39,428 nt of DNA from Micrococcaceae bacterium (GTDB taxonomy: Bacteria; Actinomycetota; Actinomycetes; Actinomycetales; Micrococcaceae): NCBI GenBank assembly GCA_030452125.1, contig JAKDMV010000013.1, positions 1 through 39,428 of the forward strand, in the 5' to 3' direction. The position numbers were made by a program, and so were the translations under genes. The notes under the pieces are model-generated. The model was not told the DNA's origin. It saw only the letters and a list, made by a program, of their open reading frames with translations, and searched no databases. How positions within the stretch are numbered: the stretch's first letter is position 1; every line of letters starts with the position of its first letter. Positions 15,490-23,652 of this stretch are shown in pieces.

Positions 15490-17358
15490 CTACCACGAGC
15501 CGACCGGCCCGCTGTCCTCCAGCCGCAGTTCGTCGGCCGCGGCACGGACCCTCAGCAGGCGGGCGAACGGGCCATCGGCCGACCGCAATTCGGCGGGGCT
15601 CCCCCGTTCGACGATTCGCCCCGCGTCCAGCACCACCAGCTGATCGGCCCGCTCCACCGTGGAGAGCCGGTGCGCGATCGTCACCGTGGTCCGTCCCTCC
15701 GAAAGCCGGTCCAGGGCGGCCTGGACCTGGGCCTCGGTCGTGTTGTCCAAGGCCGAGGTGGCTTCGTCCAGGACCAGGATCCGCGGATTGCGCAGGATGG
15801 TCCGGGCAATCGCCAGACGCTGCTGCTCCCCGCCGGAGAACCGGTGTCCCCGAGCCCCGACGATCGTCTCCAGCCCGACCGGCAACGCGGCGATCAACTC
15901 ATCGATCCGCGCTGCCTCGAGGGCCGCCCACAACTGCTCGTCGGTGGCTTCGGGGGCCGCCAGGCGAAGGTTCTCCCGGATGGAGGCGTGGATCAGATAG
16001 GACTCCTGGGAGACGACCCCGACGATCCGGGCCAGGTCGGCGGGGGCCAGGTCCTTCACGTCGACCCCGTCGATGGTGATGCGCCCCGCGCTCGCCTCGT
16101 GCAACCGCGGGACGAGGGCCCCGAGGGTCGTTTTCCCCGACCCCGTCGCCCCGACGATCGCCGTCGCGGTCCCCGCGGGCACCACCAGATCGATATCGGC
16201 CAGGGCCCGGGATTCGCCGTCGTACGAGAACCCCACGCCTTCGAAGCGCAGTTCCCCGCGGACGGTGTCGGGGTCGATCCGCACGGGGTGATCGGGGGCG
16301 GTGATCTCCGGGACCAGGTCCAGGTATTCGAAGATCCTGCTGAAGAGTGCCATCGCCGTGACCCATTGGACCCCGACGTTCAGCAGTCCCATGATCGGGC
16401 GGAAGATGGTCGACTGCAGTGCGGTGAAGGCGACGATGGTGCCGATGGTCATCCCGCCGGTGGCGGCCGGGAAGCCGCCGGCGAGGTAGATGGCCGCGGG
16501 GATGGCCGCGAAGACGATCTGCATGGTGGCCATCCGCCAGCGTCCGGCCAGTTGCGAGCGCAGTTCGAGCCCGATGAGCCGGTGCGAGCTGGCGGTGAAG
16601 TCCGCGGCGTCGCGTTCGGTGGTGCCCAGCGTCTTGGCCAGGCGCACCCCGGATACCGAGAGGCCCTGTTCGACCTGGGTGTAGAGGTTCGCCAACTCCG
16701 CCTGGCGGTCCGCGGTGATATCGCGTCGCAGCAGGGCGACCCGGCGGCTCAGGAAGACCGCCGGCGGGATGACGATGAGCGAGAGGATGCTGAGCATCGG
16801 GGACAGGGCGACCATGGCGATGGCCGTGGCGACGGCGGTGGTCAGGTTCGTGGCGATGGATGTTGCCGTGGTGGTCACCACCGATTGCATTCCGGCGATG
16901 TCGCTGGTGAGCCGCGACTGGATTTCTCCCCCGCGGGTCCGGGTGAAGAAGGCCAGGGACTGGGCCTGGAGGTGGGTGAACATGCCGGTGCGCAGGGTGT
17001 GCATGACCCGTTGGCCCATGTCGGTGGCCATCCAGGTCTGCACGACGCCGATCAGGGCGGTGATCGCCGCGATGACGACCATGGCCCCGGCCAGCCAGGC
17101 CAGCAGCGGGACGTTTCCGTCGGGGATGGCGTCATCGATGATGCCGCGGATCAGGAACGGTTGGGCCAGGCCGGCCACCGACGCCACGCTGATGAGCAGC
17201 ATCAACACGGTGATCATCTTCCGGTGCGGGGCGAAGAGCCCGGCGACCCGGCGCAGGCTCACCGGATGGCGGGCGAGCTGGTTGCGGTCATCGGCGCTGA
17301 TCCTGCCGGGGCCCCCACGGCGGGGGGAGGGTGGTTCTGGAGTCCGTGCCGGTTTCAT
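15490..17358 (-). CDS. ABC exporter, fused permease-ATPase
   Basis: This 622-residue half-transporter has six transmembrane helices (about residues 45-330) followed by an ABC ATPase (about 375-600) with Walker A GATGSGKTT, signature FSGGEQQR, Walker B ILVLDEATSALD and the IAHRLS H-loop. It belongs to the MsbA/LmrA-like multidrug and lipid exporters and should work as a homodimer or with a partner. ATG 17358 is used, with AGGAGG eight bases upstream; a GTG three codons earlier overlaps that site. It is divergent from a MarR gene that probably controls it through the 101-base shared promoter region. Confidence 0.9.
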   Translation of the reverse strand: MKPARTPEPPSPRRGGPGRISADDRNQLARHPVSLRRVAGLFAPHRKMITVLMLLISVASVAGLAQPFLIRGIIDDAIPDGNVPLLAWLAGAMVVIAAITALIGVVQTWMATDMGQRVMHTLRTGMFTHLQAQSLAFFTRTRGGEIQSRLTSDIAGMQSVVTTTATSIATNLTTAVATAIAMVALSPMLSILSLIVIPPAVFLSRRVALLRRDITADRQAELANLYTQVEQGLSVSGVRLAKTLGTTERDAADFTASSHRLIGLELRSQLAGRWRMATMQIVFAAIPAAIYLAGGFPAATGGMTIGTIVAFTALQSTIFRPIMGLLNVGVQWVTAMALFSRIFEYLDLVPEITAPDHPVRIDPDTVRGELRFEGVGFSYDGESRALADIDLVVPAGTATAIVGATGSGKTTLGALVPRLHEASAGRITIDGVDVKDLAPADLARIVGVVSQESYLIHASIRENLRLAAPEATDEQLWAALEAARIDELIAALPVGLETIVGARGHRFSGGEQQRLAIARTILRNPRILVLDEATSALDNTTEAQVQAALDRLSEGRTTVTIAHRLSTVERADQLVVLDAGRIVERGSPAELRSADGPFARLLRVRAAADELRLEDSGPVGSW

Positions 17359-17411
17359 CGGCAGCACCTCCTGGGTTGAAGAAGTCGCCCGGGATGCCCG
17401 GCAACTATGCA

Positions 17412-17422
17412 GAGGTTACCTC
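17412..17422. promoter_or_regulatory. palindrome, candidate MarR operator
   Basis: GAGGTTACCTC (5-base arms around one T) sits in the divergent region between the ABC exporter and the MarR gene. MarR proteins typically bind such palindromes and repress both flanking genes. Assignment by position. Confidence 0.45.
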
Positions 17423-17447
17423 ATTATGTGGGAGGATCGCAAATGGG

Positions 17448-17453
17448 TACACT
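17448..17453 (+). promoter_or_regulatory. -10 box TACACT of leaderless marR gene
   Basis: TACACT ends exactly six bases before the ATG at 17460. The GAGGG next to the start is too close to serve as a ribosome binding site, so the mRNA is probably leaderless. Confidence 0.55.
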
Positions 17454-17459
17454 GAGGGC

Positions 17460-17966
17460 ATGACCGCTGATGTGCCCCCCGGCCTGACCGAAGATCCCGA
17501 TCTCGGCGACCTCTTCCACGCTGCCTTCCGGGGGCTCCGTCGCCGCTGGACGCACGAATTGGCCCCCTTTGAATTGACCCCGCACCAATGGCGGGCGCTG
17601 AATACGCTGGCTCGCGGGTGTGGACCCTGCCCGCCCGAGGTCCGGGGGGCGGGGGGCGGCCCGGAGGCCGGGCTGCGGCTGAAGGCACTGGCCGATCTGC
17701 TGCGGATCGCCCCGCGGTCGGCGACCGAAGTCATCGACCAGCTCGAAACCAAGGAGCTGGTGGAACGGGCGCCGGACCCGCTGGACCGCCGGGCCGTACT
17801 GGTCCGCCTCACCGCCGACGGGCAGGAACTGCGCTCCAGGATCCACCAATCGCGTCGCAGGCAGTCCACCGAATACTTCGGCCGGCTCGATTCCGGCGAG
17901 CGCGATGAGTTGGCCCGCCTGCTGGGCGTCCTGGCCGGGGACGAACCGGTGGCCCAGCACCGCTAG
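17460..17966 (+). CDS. MarR family regulator with CGPC insertion
   Basis: This 168-residue protein has the MarR winged helix: FELTPHQWRALNTLA, then LADLLRIAPRSATEVIDQLE as recognition helix and the wing DPLDRRAVLVRLT. Between the first helices and the HTH it carries an extra segment of about 15-20 residues containing Cys-Gly-Pro-Cys and a Gly-rich stretch. The typical family member passes directly from LxxLA to the next helix. CGPC is the active-site sequence of thioredoxins, so a redox or metal switch is conceivable. It probably controls the divergent ABC exporter through the palindrome at 17412-17422. Confidence 0.88.
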   Translation: MTADVPPGLTEDPDLGDLFHAAFRGLRRRWTHELAPFELTPHQWRALNTLARGCGPCPPEVRGAGGGPEAGLRLKALADLLRIAPRSATEVIDQLETKELVERAPDPLDRRAVLVRLTADGQELRSRIHQSRRRQSTEYFGRLDSGERDELARLLGVLAGDEPVAQHR

Positions 17967-17974
17967 GGCGGACC

Positions 17975-18005
17975 CCGGCGGCGTCCACCGGCCCGGTGCC
18001 GCCGG
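17975..18005. terminator. bidirectional hairpin between marR and ahpD-like gene
   Basis: CCGGCGG pairs with CCGCCGG, and the inner CACCGG pairs with CCGGTG around one C, with a 4-base bulge on the left arm. The hairpin fills the 39-base gap between two convergent genes and probably stops transcription from both sides. Confidence 0.6.
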
Positions 18006-18347
18006 TCAGTGCTGGTGGGGGACTTCCCCGATCGCATGCAGGGCGATGGTGGAGTGCGCGAAGGCGCCGCCGGCCCGCATTTCTGCGGCCACCCAGATGG
18101 CTTCCATGATCTGCTCGGCCGTGGCGCCCTTGCGCTTGGCGAGTTTGCTGTGGCCTTCGATGCAATAGGGGCATTGCGTGACATGGGCGACGGCGACGGC
18201 GATCAGTTGTTTGGTCTGCTCGTCCAGGGCGCCCTCGGCGAAGACCGCCTTGCTGAAGTCCTCGAAGGCCTGCGTGGCGTCCGGGGTCAGTTCCTTGCGA
18301 CGTTTGGCCACCGCAGGGGTGGCCTTGGGGAAGAGATCGTCTGACAT
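18006..18347 (-). CDS. AhpD-like carboxymuconolactone decarboxylase family protein
   Basis: This 113-residue protein is all-helical and has the AhpD-like redox motif CPYCIEGH (Cys59, Cys62, His66). The YciW/YnjA-like family includes AhpD, which reduces peroxiredoxin partners, and other uncharacterised peroxide-linked proteins. It is too short to be full AhpD and lacks the second conserved Glu-His pattern of decarboxylases, so a thiol-peroxide role is likely but not proven. It stands alone on the minus strand between convergent neighbours. The ATG is followed by MSDDLFPKAT and the upstream AGGAG lies nine bases before it. Confidence 0.8.
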   Translation of the reverse strand: MSDDLFPKATPAVAKRRKELTPDATQAFEDFSKAVFAEGALDEQTKQLIAVAVAHVTQCPYCIEGHSKLAKRKGATAEQIMEAIWVAAEMRAGGAFAHSTIALHAIGEVPHQH

Positions 18348-18483
18348 GGTGGGGTCCTCTCCTAGGGTGCGGCTGGCGCCGACACCTCCGCACCCGTTGC
18401 GCACGGGGATGACCACCAACCGGCTCCGGGCTCCACTGCTCCGCGGGGCCCTCTTTCACTGTAGGCAGGTGGCACAGATAAAG

Positions 18484-19059
18484 TCACTGCCCCGGTGCCG
18501 GGTAGGTCACCACGCCGTCGTCGTGCACCCTCGGCTCGGCTCCCCACCGGCCGAGTTCATGCTCGGTCGGCTTCGCGGTATTGGATAGGTGCACCACCGT
18601 CCACCCCCGGGCGGCGAGCACGTTGGCGATGAGCAGCCGGTGGCAACGCCAGGGCATCGGCTCCCCGCACAGCACCACGACCCGCCGGTCCCGGGCCCAC
18701 CGCATCAGCCGCTCCAGGCCCGTGGCGAACTCCTCGGTGAGCGTATGGTCCGCATAGTTCTTGAAGCTGGCGTTCTGCCACCCGGCGTTGACCCTCGGGT
18801 CGATGCCATGCTGCCGCGGCCTACGGCCTCCCAGTTCGGGCACATGGTGGTATTCGATGCCGATGTCGGCCAACCAGGCAGGCATCTGATCCGCATCGAA
18901 TTGTGGGCTCCGCCGCGATCCGGGCATCTTGCGCACATCGGCCAGCAATTCGATCCCGGCCGATTCCAACGTCTCGGCCACGACCTCCGGCGGACAGGTC
19001 CAATGCCCCAGGGTCCAGATGGTCCCCGCCGCGTTGCCGTTGGATGGTTCCGCTGCCAT
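18484..19059 (-). CDS. DUF488 family protein
   Basis: This 191-residue protein matches DUF488: WTLGHW at the start, LADVRKMPGSRRSPQF (the conserved DVR...P..R...F block), LGGRR, and VVLCGEPMPWRCHRLLIANVL with the conserved C...CHR. The biochemical role of the family is not known to me with certainty; the conserved Cys and His suggest a catalytic or metal site. It stands alone, divergent from the SDR gene with 154 bases between. ATG 19059 is chosen because the domain starts soon after and GAAGGG lies upstream; residues further upstream are not family-like. Confidence 0.85.
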   Translation of the reverse strand: MAAEPSNGNAAGTIWTLGHWTCPPEVVAETLESAGIELLADVRKMPGSRRSPQFDADQMPAWLADIGIEYHHVPELGGRRPRQHGIDPRVNAGWQNASFKNYADHTLTEEFATGLERLMRWARDRRVVVLCGEPMPWRCHRLLIANVLAARGWTVVHLSNTAKPTEHELGRWGAEPRVHDDGVVTYPAPGQ

Positions 19060-19170
19060 GCCTGCCCGCCCTTCGCCTGGATGCTCCCCTCCTTCAGGAT
19101 GCACCACAGCACGGGCGGTTGTCGCCCCGGGATCGCCTGCGGGATCGAGGGGCAGGTCCTGCCCGGGCCC

Positions 19171-19176
19171 TAGACT
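19171..19176 (+). promoter_or_regulatory. -10 box TAGACT upstream of SDR gene
   Basis: TAGACT lies 37 bases before the ATG at 19214, giving a short leader that contains AGGAGG (19203-19208). This is a leadered transcript, in contrast to the many leaderless ones nearby. Confidence 0.45.
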
Positions 19177-19213
19177 GGGGCCGTCCATGTGAGCCGACCA
19201 GCAGGAGGAGCCC

Positions 19214-20167
19214 ATGCCGCGCACCAGGTCCTGGAGCACCACCGATATCGGCGATCTCACCGGCACGACGGCGGTGGTCACCGGCGCGAACAACGGCCTG
19301 GGGCTCGCCACCACCCGGGAGCTGCTCCTGCATGGCGCCCACGTCGTGATGGCGTGCCGGGATCCGGGCAAGGGGCGGGCTGCCGCCGACCGGCTGAGAC
19401 CGGAGCTGCTGGCCTCCGTCGGCGAGCTGCGCACGGAAGTCATCCAGCTTGATCTGTCGATCCTTTCCACGGTCCACTCATTCGCCCGGACGGTGCTGAC
19501 CACCCACGAGCGGTTGGATCTGCTGGTCAACAACGCCGGCATCATGATGACCCCGTATGGGCTGACCGCCGAGGGGTACGAACTGCAATTCGGCACGAAC
19601 CACCTGGGCCATTTCGCCTTGACCGGCCTGCTGCTGGATCTCCTGGCGGCGGTGCCAGGCTCCCGGGTCGTGTCGCTGTCCAGCCTGGCCCACCGGGGCG
19701 GGCGCATGGATTTCGACGATCCCCTGTTCGAAGAGGGTGGCTACACCCCCGTGGCCGCCTATAACCGCTCGAAGCTGGCCAACCTGCTGTTCACCGACGA
19801 GTTGGATCGGCGTTTGCGGGCCGCCGGCCAGGAAACGATCGCCGTCGCCGCCCATCCGGGAGTGGTGGGCACCGACCTCTTCGGCCATGTCTTCGACCGG
19901 CCCTCCCTGCGTCCGGCCCGGGCCCTGTTCAACGCCGTGATGCCCCGACCGGCCCAGGGGGCCCGGCCGACGTTGCGTGCGGCCTCCGATCCGAGCGCCC
20001 GCGGCGGGGAATATTACGGTCCAGGCGGTCCCGGGGAGTGGCGCGGGGCGCCCCGCCTCGCGCAGCGGGCGGAGGCGGCCCGGGATCCGGCGGCCGCCGG
20101 CCGGCTGTGGGAGCTTTCCGAGGAACTGACGCAGGTCAGGTACCTGGACGCACCGTCCCGGCCCTGA
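19214..20167 (+). CDS. short-chain dehydrogenase/reductase
   Basis: This 317-residue protein has the Rossmann motif TGANNGLG (residues 23-30), NNAGIM, the catalytic Ser in SLSSLAHR and the YNRSK pair (Tyr-x-x-x-Lys). It resembles the retinol dehydrogenase/WW-domain oxidoreductase-like subgroup of SDRs, which use NADP(H). Substrate is unknown. The ATG lies six bases after AGGAGG. It converges on a GNAT gene. The C-terminal 60 residues, rich in Ala and Arg, are typical of actinobacterial members. Confidence 0.9.
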   Translation: MPRTRSWSTTDIGDLTGTTAVVTGANNGLGLATTRELLLHGAHVVMACRDPGKGRAAADRLRPELLASVGELRTEVIQLDLSILSTVHSFARTVLTTHERLDLLVNNAGIMMTPYGLTAEGYELQFGTNHLGHFALTGLLLDLLAAVPGSRVVSLSSLAHRGGRMDFDDPLFEEGGYTPVAAYNRSKLANLLFTDELDRRLRAAGQETIAVAAHPGVVGTDLFGHVFDRPSLRPARALFNAVMPRPAQGARPTLRAASDPSARGGEYYGPGGPGEWRGAPRLAQRAEAARDPAAAGRLWELSEELTQVRYLDAPSRP

Positions 20168-20199
20168 TTCCCAGGGGCTGGTTCCCCGGCGGGGGCTGA

Positions 20200-20712
20200 T
20201 CAGATGAGCGGCAGCGTCAGGCCCAGCTCCACCACACCGGGGCGGTCGGGAACCTCTTGGTGTTCCCCGGTTTCCAGGAACCCCTGGCGCCGGTAGAACT
20301 CGTGGCCGCCATGATTCCCTGCGACCACCCACAGATCCAATCGTCCGGCATCGGCCCGGCGGGCCCAGCCGGCAGCGGCGGCGACCAGTTCCCGGCCGAC
20401 GTGCAGTCCGCGCACCGCCGGATCAACCCACATGCCGATGAGTTCACAGCCTCCGGTCCCCGGCCGCAGGACCGTTCCCGCGAGTCCGTCAGCCAGCTGC
20501 GTGGCGAGGCCGGTCGAGAGCGGGGACCAGGCCAGGAACCAGTTGCTTTGTTCCGCCCGTTCACGCCAGCGCTCCTCACCGAAAGCGGACTCGCGTTCCC
20601 ACGTGGAGCTGAAGAGCGACGGCGCGTCCGCCAGTGCCCGGAGCCGCACCGCACGCAGCGCCTGCCAATCCTCGGTCATGGCCCGGCGGACCTGGGTGTG
20701 CATCATTCCCAT
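20200..20712 (-). CDS. GNAT family N-acetyltransferase
   Basis: This protein of up to 170 residues has the GNAT pattern: the opening VRRAMTEDWQALRAVRLRAL, ELIGMWVDPAVRG as strand beta-4, the acetyl-CoA pyrophosphate loop RGLHVGRELV and a FYRRQGFLETGE end. The acceptor is unknown. Three in-frame ATGs lie within the first four codons, so the exact start (20712, 20706 or 20703) is uncertain; no Shine-Dalgarno is visible. The gene stands between the SDR and the iron-related fusion gene. Confidence 0.85.
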   Translation of the reverse strand: MGMMHTQVRRAMTEDWQALRAVRLRALADAPSLFSSTWERESAFGEERWRERAEQSNWFLAWSPLSTGLATQLADGLAGTVLRPGTGGCELIGMWVDPAVRGLHVGRELVAAAAGWARRADAGRLDLWVVAGNHGGHEFYRRQGFLETGEHQEVPDRPGVVELGLTLPLI

Positions 20713-20772
20713 ATTTTCCCACGGCGGAAGTCAATCCCGTCCTGCGTGACGAGCCACGACGCGGATCAATCC

Positions 20773-22506
20773 CTAGGCTTCGGCCCGGCCCGCACGCCAA
20801 TACCCCATGAAGGAGACCTGCTTGCGGTCGATTCCAACCTCACGGACCAGATAACGACGCAACGATTTGATGACCCCCGCCTCGCCGGCGAGCCAGGCGT
20901 AGAAGGGTTGGCCGGCTCCGGCCGTCGTCTCCCACAGGATGCCCTCGTCGACATCCACGTCCTCCAACTCGTCACCCGGGTCCACGGCACCGGCCCCCGG
21001 GAGCGCGATCGCCGAACGCACGGCCGTCTCCAGCAACGTGCCCGGGGCCTGCATGCCGCGCGGAAGCCACTGCACGGCAACCCCTGAACGGGTGAAGGAA
21101 CCCTGGATGTCCTCGACGGACGGGACCTCGATGAAGGCGTCCCCGGTGATCCCCGGGGGCAGTGATTCCAGGATCGAACAGATCGCCGGGGCCGCCGTCT
21201 CGTCGCCGGCCAGCAGGATCCGTCGCGCCTTGCCGGGCCGGAATTCGATACCCCCGTAGTCGGGCCCGCAGAGCGCCCGATTGGGTCCCAGGATGATGAC
21301 GTCGTCGCCGATGGCGGCCTCCGCCGCCCAGACGGAGGCCGGCCCGCCGACCAGGACGCCGTTTTCCCGGTGCACGTGCAACACGAAGTCCAGATCGAGT
21401 TCCGGGGTCGGCCCCGCGTTGCCGGGATGGCCTGCAGGGCGGAAGGAACGCACCGTATAGGTGCGCATGGATCCGCGCTCGGCGGGGTCCCGGGCCAGCC
21501 AGGTCCGGTACCAGCCGGCCGAATCCTCCGGGGTGATCCGGCCCCCGGGGGCCAGATCGGCGAAGAGCGTGCGCAGGCGGGCCACGGATTCCTCGCCCGC
21601 CGGCGGCACCAGGACCTTGATCCGCAGGTCCAGTGGATGCCCGCCGGTACCGAAGTGTTCGAGTTCCGGCCCGGCCAGGGTCAGGCGGCGGAACCCGGGC
21701 CCGAGCTCCTGGACGTCGACGACCTCCAGGCTGAACGCCAGCGTCGGGCAGACGTCCACGGCGGGGCGGGCCACGGTGGGGACGACCACGGATTCCAGGG
21801 GAGTCTCCGGCCTCGGGCGTGGTCCGGCAGGCTGCCTGGTGGGCGGTGGCCCGGCTCGGCCGGTGTCGGGGCGGCGGAACCGGTGGCGTCCGATCGGCAC
21901 CATCAGGGGCGTTCCGGCCACCGGGTCGGGAATCACCCGGGCCCGGAGTCCGAAGACCTCGTGGACCAGTTCGGTCGTGAGGATCTCCGAAGGGCGCCCG
22001 GCGGCGATGATGCGTCCTGCCACCAGTGCGAGCATCCGGTCCGCGTAGCGGGCCGCCAGGCCGAGGTCGTGCAGGACCATGACCACGGTCGTCCCGCACC
22101 GGCGGTTCACCTCGGCGATGGCGTCGAGGACCTCGAGCTGCCCGGCGATATCGAGATGCGCCGTCGGCTCGTCCAGCAGCAACACCTCCGATCCGCGGGC
22201 CAGCACGTCGGAGATCCGTGCCCGTGCGGCGCTGGCTTCATGGCCCCCGGGGGTCTCCGGCAGCAGGGACAGGATGCTGGCAAGGTCATCGACCGGGTGG
22301 TCGTGCAGCTCGGTCGAACCGATCCTCACGGTTCCGGAATCCGGTTCCTGCGCTCCGGCCAGTCCGCGCAGCAGCGTGGATTTGCCGGCGCCGTTGGGGC
22401 CGATGACCACGGTGATCTCCCCGACCGGGATCTCCACGCTCAGGTCGGTGAGCATGGCGCCGGAAGGGTGGGACAAGGACAGGTTCTCTGCCGTCAGGCT
22501 CTGCAT
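20773..22506 (-). CDS. ABC-ATPase (signature missing) fused to siderophore-interacting protein
   Basis: This is a 577-residue fusion. Residues 1-260 resemble FecE/FepC iron-siderophore ATPases: Walker A GPNGAGKST (36-44), Walker B EVLLLDEP (107-114) and the H-loop VLHD. After residue 105 (ISDVLARG) the sequence jumps straight to SEVLLLDEPT, so about 60 residues including LSGGQ are absent, and the Q-loop Gln is Glu (LPE). Residues 300-577 are a complete siderophore-interacting protein: RTYTVR for FAD, GDETAAPAICSILE for NAD(P)H, and the WLAGEAGVIKSLRRYL and GYWRAG end. The SIP part should reduce ferric siderophores in the cytoplasm; the ABC part cannot be a normal ATPase. Confidence 0.88.
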   Translation of the reverse strand: MQSLTAENLSLSHPSGAMLTDLSVEIPVGEITVVIGPNGAGKSTLLRGLAGAQEPDSGTVRIGSTELHDHPVDDLASILSLLPETPGGHEASAARARISDVLARGSEVLLLDEPTAHLDIAGQLEVLDAIAEVNRRCGTTVVMVLHDLGLAARYADRMLALVAGRIIAAGRPSEILTTELVHEVFGLRARVIPDPVAGTPLMVPIGRHRFRRPDTGRAGPPPTRQPAGPRPRPETPLESVVVPTVARPAVDVCPTLAFSLEVVDVQELGPGFRRLTLAGPELEHFGTGGHPLDLRIKVLVPPAGEESVARLRTLFADLAPGGRITPEDSAGWYRTWLARDPAERGSMRTYTVRSFRPAGHPGNAGPTPELDLDFVLHVHRENGVLVGGPASVWAAEAAIGDDVIILGPNRALCGPDYGGIEFRPGKARRILLAGDETAAPAICSILESLPPGITGDAFIEVPSVEDIQGSFTRSGVAVQWLPRGMQAPGTLLETAVRSAIALPGAGAVDPGDELEDVDVDEGILWETTAGAGQPFYAWLAGEAGVIKSLRRYLVREVGIDRKQVSFMGYWRAGRAEA

Positions 22507-22531
22507 GTGTTCCTTGGGTTGAAGGGGGTTC

Positions 22532-22545
22532 CCACGAGGTCGTGG
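22532..22545. promoter_or_regulatory. 14-bp palindrome in divergent promoter region
   Basis: CCACGAGGTCGTGG has 6-base perfect arms around GG and lies in the 77-base region between the ABC-SIP fusion and the MBL hydrolase. It does not resemble an iron box. A binding protein is not known; it may also be a small hairpin. Confidence 0.35.
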
Positions 22546-22583
22546 CGGGGGAAACGTCGTCTCGGCTGCCCTAGACTGTCGGC

Positions 22584-23402
22584 ATGCCACAGCCGACGCC
22601 TTCCCCCATCCAGCACGTGAGCTCCTGCGCCGATCTGATCACGGCACCGAATCCCGGTCCGATGACGTTGGAGGGCACCAATTCCTATCTCCTGCATGCC
22701 GCAGGAGCCGGGACCGGCCCGGTGGTGGTCGTGGACCCGGGGCCCGCCGACGAGGACCATCTGCAGGCCCTGGCCGCTGCCGGACGCGTCGAGCTGGTGC
22801 TGATCACCCACCGCCACCCCGACCACACCGAGGGCATCGACCGCCTGCACGAACTGACCGGGGCCCCGGTGCGGGCGGCCCTGGCCGACCATTGTCGGCA
22901 GGCCCCGGTCCTGGGCGATGGGGAAGTGATCACCGCGGCGGGGATCAGGGTCCAGGTCGTGGCCACCCCCGGGCATACCTCCGATTCGCTGTGCTTCCTG
23001 CTGCCCGACGACGGACCCCACGGTTCGGTCCTGACCGGCGACACCATCCTGGGGCGTGGGACGACCATCCTGGACTTCCCCGACGGAACGCTCGGTGACT
23101 ACCTGGCCAGCCTCGATGTCCTGTCCGGATTCGGCTCGGCGCTCATGCTTCCGGCCCACGGCCCCACGCATCCGCAGCTGGGTACCGTCATCGAGCAGTA
23201 CACGGCCCATCGGCTCCAACGTCTCGAGCAGGTCCGTGACGCCGTGGCCCGGCTGGCCGCCGCTGATCCCTCCGGCCGGCCGGGGACGGCCGAGGTCACG
23301 GATCTGGTCTATGCCGACATCGATCCCGCGGTGCGCGGGGCCGCAGAGCATTCGGTCAAGGCCCAGCTGCACTACTTGTCCGGGACCACCCCGGCCCCCT
23401 AG
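22584..23402 (+). CDS. MBL-fold hydrolase, LACTB2/RNase Z-like
   Basis: This 272-residue protein has the metallo-beta-lactamase motif THRHPDHTEG (His76, His78, Asp80, His81), then GHTSDS, LTGDTILG and LPAHGP, all metal-ligand positions, and a C-terminal winged-helix segment (VTDLVYADIDPAVRGAAEHSVKAQLHYL) typical of LACTB2-like proteins. Members include endoribonucleases and glyoxalase II-like hydrolases, so the substrate is open. TAGACT (22572-22577) lies exactly six bases before the ATG, so the mRNA is probably leaderless. It is divergent from the ABC-SIP fusion. Confidence 0.9.
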   Translation: MPQPTPSPIQHVSSCADLITAPNPGPMTLEGTNSYLLHAAGAGTGPVVVVDPGPADEDHLQALAAAGRVELVLITHRHPDHTEGIDRLHELTGAPVRAALADHCRQAPVLGDGEVITAAGIRVQVVATPGHTSDSLCFLLPDDGPHGSVLTGDTILGRGTTILDFPDGTLGDYLASLDVLSGFGSALMLPAHGPTHPQLGTVIEQYTAHRLQRLEQVRDAVARLAAADPSGRPGTAEVTDLVYADIDPAVRGAAEHSVKAQLHYLSGTTPAP

Positions 23403-23524
23403 GCCCCTACCCACCGGCACGTGGCTCAGTTCCCCGGCAAGACGGGGTCCTGCCCCTGAAGCAGCGTGAATCCACGATGGTCTCCCTGACGATCCTTATC
23501 CGGGACACCCCCGGAAAATCCTGA

Positions 23525-23543
23525 TGTAGTTAGGCTAGCCTTG
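23525..23543. promoter_or_regulatory. candidate DtxR/IdeR iron box
   Basis: TGTAGTTAGGCTAGCCTTG matches the known IdeR/DtxR consensus TTAGGTTAGGCTAACCTAA at 13 of 19 positions, with a perfect core palindrome AGGCTAGCCT (23532-23541). It lies in the 250-base gap after the MBL gene and 75 bases before the -35 of the next SDR gene. It may bind an iron-dependent repressor encoded elsewhere; which gene it controls is unclear. Confidence 0.5.
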
Positions 23544-23617
23544 GTGGTCGGTATTACACAAAGTTCTAGTGCCCTATTGTGCTCCGGTGACGATTTCGCC
23601 TCACCCGCGCAGCCTCC

Positions 23618-23646
23618 TTGGACTGAATCGCACGCCCCGCTACAGT
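23618..23646 (+). promoter_or_regulatory. promoter of SDR gene, TTGGAC/TACAGT
   Basis: TTGGAC (23618-23623) and TACAGT (23641-23646) are separated by 17 bases and followed by exactly six bases to the ATG at 23653. This is a canonical sigma-70-type promoter with a leaderless start, the clearest in the window. Confidence 0.65.
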
Positions 23647-23652
23647 CAAGGC

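Noticed and set aside
15445-17379. 644-residue plus-strand open frame
   Set aside because: Antisense shadow of the ABC exporter; composition is Arg/Gly/Asp rich without domains, typical of high-GC antisense frames.
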